A stretch of 64,000 nt of DNA, taken from Guptibacillus hwajinpoensis (GTDB lineage Bacteria > Bacillota > Bacilli > Bacillales > Guptibacillaceae). Within the stretch, counting starts at the first letter, position 1, and each line of letters begins with the position of its first letter. Position numbers and translations under genes: made by a program. The stretch is from assembly GCF_029277305.1 (NCBI RefSeq), contig NZ_CP119526.1; one strand, 5' to 3'. The notes beneath the pieces were generated by a model. The model saw only the letters and a program-made list of their open reading frames with translations. It was not told where the DNA came from and made no database searches. Shown here piece after piece: positions 44,961-51,791 of the stretch.

Positions 44961-44974
44961 CGAATGTATGTTCG
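44961..44974 (-). promoter_or_regulatory. LexA-type box upstream of immA-int
   Basis: CGAATGTATGTTCG fits the Bacillus SOS consensus with the same fifth-base deviation as the recA box at 15196. On the minus strand it lies about 19 nt past a TATAAT (44998-44993), where LexA would block early transcription. Confidence 0.6.
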
Positions 44975-44990
44975 CCTTAAGATTAAAAAT

Positions 44991-45035
44991 AAATTATACA
45001 TACGAACGTCTAATAACGAGTTATATGTATAATTT
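44991..45035 (-). terminator. AT-rich inverted repeat after the repressor gene
   Basis: Perfect 12-bp repeat AAATTATACATA / TATGTATAATTT around a 21-nt centre, just after the repressor stop. It may end repressor transcription; its distal arm also contains the TATAAT proposed for immA. Confidence 0.4.
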
Positions 45036-45039
45036 ATCT

Positions 45040-45486
45040 TTAATTATCATCTTTAGTAGAATCCTTCTTTGCTTCTTTTTTCATTTTCTTTGCTTCAAAT
45101 GCTTTGTACTCAAGAAATGATTCAAAGTCTCTTCGAAGTTCATCAACTTGTTCTGGATTTAAGTCCTTCCAGTCTTCAATATTGTGCATGAAAAAATCTG
45201 TTACACCAAGGTCAGTAAGTATTTTATTGATTTCTGACAGAGAATCATAATTTTTATCACTATTGTTACTTGAATGCTGTGGATCGTCTGTATCACCAAG
45301 TAGATAAGCTCTAGAAACCTCAAATAGTTCACTTAAAGCTTTAAGTGTTTCAAAAGAAGGTTCTCTTTCATCTCTTTCATACATACTAACTGCACTTTCA
45401 CTCAATTTGAGAATTCTAGAAAGTTCCTTTTGTGTTATTCGCTTAGATTTTCTTAATTCTTTTAATCTAATGCCAAAAGTGGCCAT
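45040..45486 (-). CDS. CI/ImmR-like XRE-family prophage repressor
   Basis: 148 residues. The N-terminal HTH_3 domain (RLKELRKSKRITQKELSRIL, SESAVSMYERDEREPS) matches ImmR/CI repressors; the C-terminal part is charged and may serve oligomerisation or ImmA cleavage. I chose ATG 45486, which has AGGTGA 6 nt upstream; the in-frame GTG 45495 lies in that SD. It faces the cro-like gene across five shared operators. Confidence 0.87.
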   Translation of the reverse strand: MATFGIRLKELRKSKRITQKELSRILKLSESAVSMYERDEREPSFETLKALSELFEVSRAYLLGDTDDPQHSSNNSDKNYDSLSEINKILTDLGVTDFFMHNIEDWKDLNPEQVDELRRDFESFLEYKAFEAKKMKKEAKKDSTKDDN

Positions 45487-45509
45487 ATCCATCACCTACT
45501 TGAAATAAT

Positions 45510-45605
45510 AACACGAAACGTGTTATTTGGATAGTTAACTTCACAAAAAGTGTTGACAACACTTTAAGTGTGGTTTAATCTAGTAATAGAAACACAATAT
45601 GTGTT
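45510..45605. promoter_or_regulatory. Lysogeny control region with four CAC-N5-GTG operators
   Basis: Operators with the pattern CAC-N5-GTG in dyads: 45510-45524, 45540-45554, 45558-45572 and 45591-45605. All keep the N5 spacing. The rightward promoter has consensus TTGACA at 45553-45558 between the second and third sites; the -10 near 45576-45581 is weak. TGACAA also gives a TTGTCA -35 for the leftward repressor promoter, so the two promoters overlap back to back. Confidence 0.75.
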
Positions 45606-45621
45606 GAAAGGTGGTGTATTT

Positions 45622-45843
45622 ATGAATAAAGAAATTATTGGAAAGAAGCTAATTAATTTACGTGGTGATCTAACAAGAGAAGAAGTAGCTGATGAACTTT
45701 CCATAAGTGTAAGTGCGCTTGCTATGTATGAGCAGGGAAAGCGGACACCTAGAGATGAAATTAAAATTAAGCTTTCAAATTTTTATGATGTATCAATTGA
45801 GTCTCTTTTTTTTAATATAGAACCGCACAATATGTGTGGTTAA
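45622..45843 (+). CDS. Cro-like XRE-family regulator
   Basis: 73 residues, a single HTH (KLINLRGDLTREEVADEL, SVSALAMYEQGKRTPRD). Transcribed rightward from the shared operator region, the expected place for Cro. ATG 45622 follows AAAGGTGGTG; the longer frame from 45568 crosses operators and is not used. A fifth operator overlaps its 3-prime end. Confidence 0.85.
   Translation: MNKEIIGKKLINLRGDLTREEVADELSISVSALAMYEQGKRTPRDEIKIKLSNFYDVSIESLFFNIEPHNMCG
45824..45838. promoter_or_regulatory. Fifth CAC-N5-GTG operator, at the cro 3-prime end
   Basis: CGCACAATATGTGTG has the same dyad and spacing as the four upstream operators and nearly the same centre as the one at 45591. A distant site could support looping. 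Confidence 0.6.
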
Positions 45844-45864
45844 TGAACTAAGGGGTGTTCAAAA

Positions 45865-46134
45865 TTGCTAAACATACAAATCGATGATCAAGAAGCAAAA
45901 CAGCTTTACCTTCAAAAAGTGGAAGAAAAGATTAAGCAAATTGATGCTGAGCGAGTTTTCTGGGATGCGAAAGAGCTTCAAAAGCGAACATGTATGTCCT
46001 GGGGATCGATCCAGGAGAAGTTCTTTTTTGACTCACGCTTTAAGAAATACAAGGTAGGGCAGAAGTGGTACTTCCCAGCTGGAGATACAAAAGATTTCTT
46101 GCTCACATGGTTGAGTGAACAAAACACTCGTTAA
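45865..46134 (+). CDS. DUF771-like phage protein
   Basis: 89 residues. The pattern ERVFWDAKELQKRTCMSWGSIQEKFFFDSRFKK...WYFP resembles the DUF771 / excisionase-like DNA-binding proteins found right after cro in Firmicutes phages. It may help excision or early regulation. The start is TTG 45865 with AAGGGGTG upstream, as no other start fits. Confidence 0.6.
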   Translation: MLNIQIDDQEAKQLYLQKVEEKIKQIDAERVFWDAKELQKRTCMSWGSIQEKFFFDSRFKKYKVGQKWYFPAGDTKDFLLTWLSEQNTR

Positions 46135-46198
46135 TTAGTTTCTAAGTTTATTTTACCCATTATCAACAAAAAAATTGGTAGAAAGGTGGTCAATTTTA

Positions 46199-46720
46199 AT
46201 GCTAAATGGTAGATCAGCTTCTGAAGTGCGATCTGCAAGGAAAGAAACCGGTATGACGCAATTGGCATTGTCAATGGATTTGCATACATCTCGTGAAGCT
46301 GTTTCTAAACAAGAAAACGGAGAATACCGTGTTCAACCTGATATGGTGAAATATTTTGCTGAAAGTCATAACAACCCATTTGTGGGAATGACTGCTGCAG
46401 CAGAATATACAGGCTGGGGAAGCGGAAGGCTTGATGGTGATGATATTGATCTTCATCGATCCAGTGTTAAATGTAAGGCTCAGGAAGAGTTGCAAGAAGC
46501 TCTCATTGCGATTAATAAAACAAATCTAGTAAATCATCCTAGAAAAGTAGAGCCATTTCAATTTAATGATGTGAAGGAATCAGTCATTCAAGCGATGGAT
46601 GCCATCATTGCATTGAATCATTATATTGCTGTTATTTGTAAAGAATATTCTATTTCATGGGCTGAAATGTGGCTAACTCATAGAAAGAAACTCATTTCTC
46701 GCGGTTATATGAAAGGTTAG
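46199..46720 (+). CDS. XRE-type phage regulatory protein
   Basis: 173 residues. An N-terminal HTH (SASEVRSARKETGMTQLALS, TSREAVSKQENGEYRVQPD) is followed by a helical C-terminal part without recognised domain. ATG 46199 lies 8 nt after AGAAAGGTGGT. It is probably an early regulator or recombination accessory. I do not recognise a precise family. Confidence 0.65.
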   Translation: MLNGRSASEVRSARKETGMTQLALSMDLHTSREAVSKQENGEYRVQPDMVKYFAESHNNPFVGMTAAAEYTGWGSGRLDGDDIDLHRSSVKCKAQEELQEALIAINKTNLVNHPRKVEPFQFNDVKESVIQAMDAIIALNHYIAVICKEYSISWAEMWLTHRKKLISRGYMKG

Positions 46721-46742
46721 AAGAATTAGGGGGGCGTACTGA

Positions 46743-46895
46743 TTGAAGGCAGTTTCTGAACGCATTTTTTATTACACAAAAAAAGTAGCTGAATATACAG
46801 CAATTCATCCAACGCGTTATCAAAATCCATACAGATATAACCGATTGCTTAGTTATAAAAAAGAGCTAAATCATCGAATTAAGGAGGCTAAATAA
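46743..46895 (+). CDS. Small early phage protein, 50 residues
   Basis: TTG start with AGGGGGG upstream; basic, Tyr-rich peptide (about a tenth Tyr). Its stop overlaps the next start (TAATG), which supports translation. Function unknown. Confidence 0.55.
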   Translation: MKAVSERIFYYTKKVAEYTAIHPTRYQNPYRYNRLLSYKKELNHRIKEAK

Positions 46896-47233
46896 TGGAG
46901 ACTAAAGCTAGTTTTAGATTTTTGCCAGTAGAGAGAAACATGGCAGTTGAAGCCATGTGTGCGTATAGAGATAAGTTAAAGGGGTGGGCTCTGAAACAGT
47001 TTGACATTGCATACAACAAAATGAAAGAAAGCTCTAATGGAGTCATAAAGTTTGATGGGATGGAATTGGAGTATCTAAAAAGAGCATTAAATTTTCGAGG
47101 CTGGCAGTTTTACCAGGAACGCAGAAAGATCAAGGCGGATACTTATTTTACCCTAGCTTTTTGGATAAAAGAGCAAAAGCGAATATTTCAGGACAATAAC
47201 AATCCATTGAAACAAAAAAATACAGCAACCTAA
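46895..47233 (+). CDS. Hypothetical phage protein, 112 residues
   Basis: Helical, basic, with no domain I recognise. It starts at the TAATG overlap, with AAGGAGGC 5-6 nt upstream. Conserved-looking segment FDGMELEYLKRALNFRGW. The early-region position suggests a role in replication or host takeover, unproven. Confidence 0.55.
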   Translation: METKASFRFLPVERNMAVEAMCAYRDKLKGWALKQFDIAYNKMKESSNGVIKFDGMELEYLKRALNFRGWQFYQERRKIKADTYFTLAFWIKEQKRIFQDNNNPLKQKNTAT

Positions 47234-47324
47234 AAGCTCACTGTCAATCTTTGACGTAATTAATTATCAATAAAATACCACTAATTGAATTTATTGTAAA
47301 CAATAATATTTGGAAGGTGTTGAA

Positions 47325-47522
47325 ATGATGTTTGGACAAGCTGAATTGTCAGGATGTATACAGCTTAAAACATTCTGTAATGAAATAGATGCGAATTGCT
47401 GGCTACAAGAAAACCCTGATCTTGAAGTAGTAGATATAAAGTTTTCTGCTACTGAAGCGGATGATTGTATTTTACTTATTTATCGAATAGAAGAGCAAGG
47501 ATTATCTGTAAACAAAAAATGA
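47325..47522 (+). CDS. Hypothetical phage protein, 65 residues
   Basis: Acidic small protein from ATG 47325, 5 nt after GGAAGGTG. Sequence such as LKTFCNEIDANCWLQENPDLEVVDIKF predicts a beta-alpha-beta fold, seen in small DUF phage proteins. Function unknown. Confidence 0.5.
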   Translation: MMFGQAELSGCIQLKTFCNEIDANCWLQENPDLEVVDIKFSATEADDCILLIYRIEEQGLSVNKK

Positions 47523-47541
47523 CCGCGCTGCAACGCGATCA
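47514..47541 (-). terminator. Minus-strand terminator-like hairpin
   Basis: TGACCGCG...CGCGATCA hairpin preceded on the plus strand by six A. Read on the minus strand it is a stem followed by T6. All local genes are rightward, so it would stop antisense transcription. Confidence 0.5.
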
Positions 47542-47544
47542 TTC

Positions 47545-47591
47545 AGGGTCTTGTGATTAATCATCTTATTTTAATTTTACTCCAAGACCCT
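47545..47591 (+). repeat. Inverted repeat in leader of the 47625 gene
   Basis: AGGGTCTTG (47545-47553) and CAAGACCCT (47583-47591) pair around an AT-rich 29-nt centre, 34 nt before the start codon. It could be an RNA structure; no T run follows. Confidence 0.4.
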
Positions 47592-47624
47592 ATCAAAATC
47601 AAATACACTCTGGGAGGCATATAT

Positions 47625-47834
47625 GTGAAGTCTGAAAAAACAGAGATTGCCATTCCTATACCCCTACACTATTTATCAGTTATTAAACACATCCAAAACA
47701 AGCAAACTCAAAAGCTATATTTTAAGTCCTATGTAACGAAGTACATTAAGAAAAACTATCCTGAACTTACCTTTGAGCGAATTAAAGGTATGAATGCTTT
47801 GTGTTATATCAAGGCAGTACCCCCAACTAGATAA
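47625..47834 (+). CDS. Hypothetical phage protein, 69 residues
   Basis: GTG 47625 has GGGAGGC 6 nt upstream, so I shorten the open frame that extends back to 47553 across the inverted repeat. Basic (KTQKLYFKSYVTKYIKK), no recognised domain. It ends 27 nt before the replication gene. Confidence 0.5.
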   Translation: MKSEKTEIAIPIPLHYLSVIKHIQNKQTQKLYFKSYVTKYIKKNYPELTFERIKGMNALCYIKAVPPTR

Positions 47835-47861
47835 TCGTCAGTGTATGTAAGGAGGAGAAAG

Positions 47862-48683
47862 ATGTCCGAGAGTTATCCGTTTTCTACTTATTCTGGCATA
47901 TTGGACCCAACACATTATCAAAACATAGGATCAGGTTTGTGGCTCTTTCTTTGGGCTGTAAGTTCAACCACAGATGAAATTGAAAGAGAAGGGACTGTGT
48001 GGGGTGTTGTGTTAGGAAATAAACCCTTGAAGCTTGGAGAACTTTCAATTGTGTTTGGAGTTAGTGATAAGACGATTCGTCGCTGGTTAGATGTCCTGGA
48101 GAAACATGAATATATAAAAGTGACTCGCGCTCCATATGGGTTAATTTTAACCGTTAAAAACTCAAAAAGAGGATATATTCAAAAGAAAAAGAGGGTGGAC
48201 AAAAATGTCCATTCTGAAAAAAGAGAAAGGACAAAAGTGTCTCCTCTCAATAAGAGAGAGGACAGAAATGACCACTCTGGAATGGACAAAAGTGTCCAAT
48301 CTAATAAAGATATTAGTAATGTTGTTGTAGTTGATAATAAACCTCATAAAACTGAATCACAGTCCAATGCTGATTACTTGCTAGATTATTACATGGTAGT
48401 ACGAGGGAAACCGGGCATGCCTCCCAAGGTCTCCGATTACCAACACGTTCAAGCGGTATTAAAGGCGGGTGTTTCGATCGAAGAGGCGGTACAGGGAATT
48501 GACCAAGCGTTTAGGGATTTTACAGCTGCCTATCATGGTGATGAGATCAATTCGTTCGCTTATTGCAAGAAGGTTATCCTTGCCCATCATTATCGATTGC
48601 AACAATCTGAAAAAGCGAGTAATGTTCGCCCGTTTCGAAAGCCAGAACAGCAAGATGAGCAAAGATATGATTATGGATTTTGA
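47862..48683 (+). CDS. Phage replisome organiser / replication initiation protein
   Basis: 273 residues. The N-terminal part is a winged helix (KLGELSIVFGVSDKTIRRWLDVLEKHEYIKV), the middle is a charged linker and the C-terminal part helical. It directly precedes a DnaC-like loader, the standard initiator-loader pair of phages. The linker is encoded by DNA with four near-palindromic iterons, as in lambda O. ATG 47862 follows AAGGAGGAGAA. By analogy it would bind the origin and recruit the host helicase through the loader. Confidence 0.8.
   Translation: MSESYPFSTYSGILDPTHYQNIGSGLWLFLWAVSSTTDEIEREGTVWGVVLGNKPLKLGELSIVFGVSDKTIRRWLDVLEKHEYIKVTRAPYGLILTVKNSKRGYIQKKKRVDKNVHSEKRERTKVSPLNKREDRNDHSGMDKSVQSNKDISNVVVVDNKPHKTESQSNADYLLDYYMVVRGKPGMPPKVSDYQHVQAVLKAGVSIEEAVQGIDQAFRDFTAAYHGDEINSFAYCKKVILAHHYRLQQSEKASNVRPFRKPEQQDEQRYDYGF
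48196..48298. other. Iteron cluster, probable phage replication origin
   Basis: Four 16-bp sites close to TGGACAAAARTGTCCA: 48196-48211 (perfect 6+4+6 palindrome), 48228-48243, 48259-48274 and 48283-48298 (palindrome). Start-to-start distances are 32, 31 and 24 bp. They lie inside the initiator gene. Confidence 0.65.
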
Positions 48684-48697
48684 TTGGAGGGAGAATC

Positions 48698-49510
48698 ATG
48701 AAGGAAACATCATCTTTGTTAAAAACAAAAATTGCCCCGATGAAGGTGCTTCGCCAAATTAAATGTTCAGGTTGTGGAGAGATAGTTAACGAAGTGGAAG
48801 GAACGGTTGCACTTGGACCTGAAGCAGGAAAGCTTTTCAGAGCTTTCAAAGGGTGCAGGTGTGAAGAAAAGCGATTGGCCGAAGAAAGCAGAAAAGTCCA
48901 GTCAGCTATGCTTGAACGGAAAACAAAAGCAATTTTCAATCAAAACTCTTTAGTGAACCGTAGTTTACAGAGAGCTACTTTTGAAAACTATGAACCTACT
49001 AACAAACAGCTTTTAGATGCAAAGGAAACCGTAGAAGAATTTGTTAAGGAATTCAAAAGTTCCAATCCTGAAAACCTTCTTCTTGCAGGATCATATGGAA
49101 CGGGGAAAAGTCACTTATCATATGCAGCTGTTCGAGCGTTATTAGATAAGGGCTATTCAGGACTTTTTCTCTCGGTTCCAAAGCTTCTTACAAAAATTAA
49201 AGACACATACAACAGTCACAGTGAATTTTCAGAAGCAGAGCTATTAGAAGCTGTTGAAAAGGTAGATTTACTAGTGCTAGATGATATTGGTACAGAATAC
49301 ACGAACGCAAAGAGTAAAAATGACAACTGGACTCAAACCAAGTTATTTGAAGTCATGGATAGTCGAGCAGGTAAACATACGATATTTACCACCAATTTAT
49401 CTAGTGATGACCTTTCTAAAAAGGTTAATGAACGGAACTTTTCACGCATGATGGATGGAACGACAGTACTTAAAATGACTGGTAATGACTATCGAAGAAA
49501 ATCATTTTGA
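48698..49510 (+). CDS. DnaC-like helicase loader ATPase
   Basis: 270 residues. An N-terminal Cys-rich segment (CSGCG ... CRCEEKR) may bind zinc, followed by an AAA+ core with Walker A GSYGTGKSHL, Walker B LLVLDDIGTEY and sensor FTTNLSSDDL. It belongs to the DnaC/IstB-type loaders and should load the host replicative helicase at the phage origin. The ATG at 48698 has GGAGGGAGA upstream; the frame back to 48680 overlaps the previous gene. Confidence 0.88.
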   Translation: MKETSSLLKTKIAPMKVLRQIKCSGCGEIVNEVEGTVALGPEAGKLFRAFKGCRCEEKRLAEESRKVQSAMLERKTKAIFNQNSLVNRSLQRATFENYEPTNKQLLDAKETVEEFVKEFKSSNPENLLLAGSYGTGKSHLSYAAVRALLDKGYSGLFLSVPKLLTKIKDTYNSHSEFSEAELLEAVEKVDLLVLDDIGTEYTNAKSKNDNWTQTKLFEVMDSRAGKHTIFTTNLSSDDLSKKVNERNFSRMMDGTTVLKMTGNDYRRKSF

Positions 49511-49524
49511 AGGGGGTATTTTGA

Positions 49525-49692
49525 ATGTTATGTTCCTATTGTTTCAATCGAGGGGTCACTTATAAAAAAAGCTTTGCTGGTACTGAGGTTAATCCTTGTA
49601 AGAAATGTGACTCTGCAAGTCACTCTAAACAAGAATTTGAAGCGTGGAAGAAACGGTTCTATAAAAAGCATTTTAAACAGGAGGCAAGTTAA
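49525..49692 (+). CDS. Small zinc-ribbon phage protein, 55 residues
   Basis: MLCSYC near the start and CKKCD near residue 25 form a CxxC...CxxC ribbon; the C-terminal part is basic. GAAGGGGG lies upstream. Its stop overlaps the next ATG (TAATG). It could bind RNA or DNA; the role is unknown. Confidence 0.6.
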   Translation: MLCSYCFNRGVTYKKSFAGTEVNPCKKCDSASHSKQEFEAWKKRFYKKHFKQEAS

Positions 49693-49828
49693 TGAGTCAA
49701 CTGAGGAATGCAGTGACAAAACGAAAAAAATTTTAGTAATCAAGCTTAAGAAAAGAGGCCATAATTCTAATTGGTTGCTGAAGCAAACACTAACAACACT
49801 TGAGAACTTATGGGCCAATGAAAAATAG
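49692..49828 (+). pseudogene. FbpA-like small basic protein, frame-interrupted at an A7 run
   Basis: From ATG 49692 the frame reads MSQLRNAVTKRKKF and stops at 49734-49736. The -1 frame continues ILVIKLKKRGHNSN... to 49828. A -1 slip on A-AAA-AAA (49724-49730), which is correctly phased for slippage, gives one protein of about 45 residues. It resembles Fur-regulated basic protein A (RKAVEKRK...LTLSELE pattern). It may be a mutated gene, a programmed or transcriptional slip, or a base-calling error in a homopolymer. Confidence 0.45.
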
Positions 49829-49872
49829 ATTAATAATTTCTATGTTTAATTATTGTTAAAGGTGGTGTTTTG

Positions 49873-50037
49873 ATGAGTTCAGCTCATGGTGAAGTTATAA
49901 CTTACTATTTATCAGATAGTGAACTAGAGTACTATCGCAATCTTCCAAGTAAATATGATCCTGAAGATCGACCAAAGGTAAATTGGAAATGGGAAAGAGG
50001 AAATTCAAGAAAGAGAGAAGAACAGAATACAAAGTGA
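49873..50037 (+). CDS. Hypothetical phage protein, 54 residues
   Basis: ATG 49873 with AAAGGTGGTG upstream. Acidic then basic, with YYLSDSELEYYRNLPSKYDPEDRP. No domain recognised. Small size and strong SD match its neighbours in this early gene cluster. Confidence 0.55.
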   Translation: MSSAHGEVITYYLSDSELEYYRNLPSKYDPEDRPKVNWKWERGNSRKREEQNTK

Positions 50038-50053
50038 CTTTGAAAATCTTCAT

Positions 50054-50082
50054 AAAAAAAACCACCTGAGCGTCCAGGCGGT
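50054..50082 (-). terminator. Minus-strand terminator-like hairpin
   Basis: ACCACCTG / CAGGCGGT stem preceded by A7 on the plus strand, so the T run appears only on the minus strand. Similar in design to 47514-47541. Confidence 0.5.
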
Positions 50083-50127
50083 AAAAGTTCCCTTACATCT
50101 TATTTTACCACAAAAGGGGCGCTTAGG

Positions 50128-50316
50128 ATGGAAAGAAACCATAAACAACTTAGTGATATTGAGAATCTAACAAAGGTTCTTGAAGAAGATCATTGTTATA
50201 TCGTTAAAGATGGTAACTTAATTTCAAAACAATTGCCATCACATGGAAAAACAACGATTTTCACATATCAAGGAAAGGTAGATCGGTTCGAATTCCAAAT
50301 GTCTGAGAAAGTTTGA
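50128..50316 (+). CDS. DUF3954-like phage protein, 62 residues
   Basis: Pattern CYIVKDGNLISKQLPSHGKTTIFTYQGKVDRFEF resembles DUF3954, a small beta-rich family in Firmicutes phages. The SD is weak (TTAGG). Function unknown. Confidence 0.55.
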   Translation: MERNHKQLSDIENLTKVLEEDHCYIVKDGNLISKQLPSHGKTTIFTYQGKVDRFEFQMSEKV

Positions 50317-50332
50317 GAAAGGAGCTATAGCA

Positions 50333-50452
50333 GTGATTGAATACTACTGTCCTGATTGCGAAGTTTCTGAGGTTTTACCTAATATTATTCCTCAAAAGAA
50401 ATGCAACAAATGTTCTTTTATTATGGATGCTCATGAGTGGGAGGGAGAATGA
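50333..50452 (+). CDS. Small zinc-ribbon phage protein, 39 residues
   Basis: GTG start with AAAGGAG upstream. CPDC and CNKC pairs form a zinc ribbon. Its stop overlaps the next ATG (ATGA), which supports translation. Unknown role. Confidence 0.5.
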   Translation: MIEYYCPDCEVSEVLPNIIPQKKCNKCSFIMDAHEWEGE

Positions 50453-50592
50453 AAAGCGCTTTTCATTTCGTTCTTTACCACTATCATCATTTTCTATATA
50501 AACACCAGGTAAACGGTAAATACATCGACTATCATTATGTAAGGATGCAAAGACATTACGTGAAAATCAAGAATTGTGACAGAATTAAATAA
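50449..50592 (+). CDS. Small His/Tyr-rich phage protein, 47 residues
   Basis: ATG 50449 overlaps the previous stop and has GGGAGGGAG upstream. About a third of the residues are His, Tyr or Phe (HYHHFLY, DYHYV). No family recognised. Confidence 0.45.
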   Translation: MKSAFHFVLYHYHHFLYKHQVNGKYIDYHYVRMQRHYVKIKNCDRIK

Positions 50593-50612
50593 GTCCTGAG
50601 CCATAACGCAGG

Positions 50613-50661
50613 GGCACCAACTAAACAGAAGTGTTTTCTGTTTGATTGGTGTTCCTTTTTT
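50613..50661 (+). terminator. Strong terminator closing the early region
   Basis: Long stem (50613-50630 with 50634-50655, a few bulges) ending in T6. It stands immediately before the late-regulator gene. Confidence 0.85.
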
Positions 50662-50684
50662 ATATAAATCAACGGAGGTGCCAT

Positions 50685-51140
50685 ATGGCAAAACAAATTG
50701 ATTTTAATCTACCAGAAATTGATCGTGAGCAAACCAAAGCTGCTGTTGAAGGAGCTCTTGAAAAATACACCATATATCTACTTATGGAACCAGATGACCA
50801 TTTGCCTAAAGTAACCCAAACCTTTTCTATCGTACCTCCATCTCATTCAAATGAATTTCGTTCATCTACTGAAAATGCAGCAATTAAAAATATAGATCAG
50901 GCAACTGTTCGTAGGAAGTATCTTAGTAAAATTAGAAAAGCTGTCAATCGCCTCTCTTATCAAGAAAGGTCGATCATTATTCAGCGCTATATGAATGAAG
51001 AGGATGTATTTGATTATGAAGTTTATAATGATCTAGGCATGAGTGAGAGAAAGTACTACAGAGTAAAGGCAAGGGCCTTTTATAAATTAGCTTTCATCTT
51101 ACGTATTGAAGTGACTAAAGAGAAGGTGTTCGCCGGATGA
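50685..51140 (+). CDS. ArpU-family phage late transcriptional regulator
   Basis: 151 residues. The C-terminal half has a sigma-region-4-like helix-turn-helix (LSYQERSIIIQRYMNEED, YNDLGMSERKYYRVKARAF), typical of the ArpU/RinA-type regulators that switch on packaging and lysis genes. ATG 50685 follows ACGGAGGTG; the frame back to 50646 lies inside the terminator. It overlaps the next gene by 4 nt. Confidence 0.8.
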   Translation: MAKQIDFNLPEIDREQTKAAVEGALEKYTIYLLMEPDDHLPKVTQTFSIVPPSHSNEFRSSTENAAIKNIDQATVRRKYLSKIRKAVNRLSYQERSIIIQRYMNEEDVFDYEVYNDLGMSERKYYRVKARAFYKLAFILRIEVTKEKVFAG

Positions 51141-51679
51141 ACTTCGTGCAACCAATTCGGGATCCTGAACTGATTAGAGCAATAAAACTTTTTCTAAAAG
51201 AGAAAAATGAAAGAGATTATATGATGTTCATTCTCGGTATCAATAGTGGGCTTCGCATTTCCGATATTTTACCTCTTCGTGTTAGCGATGCAAAAAGACC
51301 CTATTTTAGTATGAGAGAAAAGAAAACTGGGAAGCAAAAAAGATTGGATATGACTCCTGCTCTAAATAGGGAATTAAAAGAATATGTGGATGGTAGAGAA
51401 GATCATGAGTTTCTTTTCAAGAGTAGAGAAGGTATTAACAAGCCTATTGGGCGAAGCATGGCTTATAAAATTCTACGAGAGGCAGCAGAATACATTAATT
51501 TAAATGAGATAGGTACTCACACTCTTAGAAAAACATTTGGATACCATTTTTACAAACAAACAAAAGATGTTGCATTACTACAAACAATTTTTAATCATAC
51601 TAGTCCATCTGTTACCTTAAGGTATATTGGTATTGAGCAAGATGGTATAGATAAAGCAATAAAAAAATTTAAAATTTAA
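51137..51679 (+). CDS. Second tyrosine recombinase, catalytic domain only
   Basis: 180 residues. The complete catalytic set is visible: Arg in INSGLRISDIL, Lys in EKKTGKQKRLDM, HTLRKTF, His in IFNHTSP and Tyr in LRYIGIEQ. The core-binding N-terminal domain of full integrases is missing. Such short recombinases often follow ArpU in Firmicutes phages; role unknown (perhaps resolution or late-stage recombination). The start overlaps the ArpU stop, with AGAAGGTG as SD. Confidence 0.8.
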   Translation: MNFVQPIRDPELIRAIKLFLKEKNERDYMMFILGINSGLRISDILPLRVSDAKRPYFSMREKKTGKQKRLDMTPALNRELKEYVDGREDHEFLFKSREGINKPIGRSMAYKILREAAEYINLNEIGTHTLRKTFGYHFYKQTKDVALLQTIFNHTSPSVTLRYIGIEQDGIDKAIKKFKI

Positions 51680-51791
51680 ATCGATAACATTGAATAAAAA
51701 ATTATTGATGTTTAAAAATTAATGAAGGTCTTTTTTCATGAATGTAGAATTTGTAATTTAGTGGAAATCCATCATATCATGGAGGTAAAAA

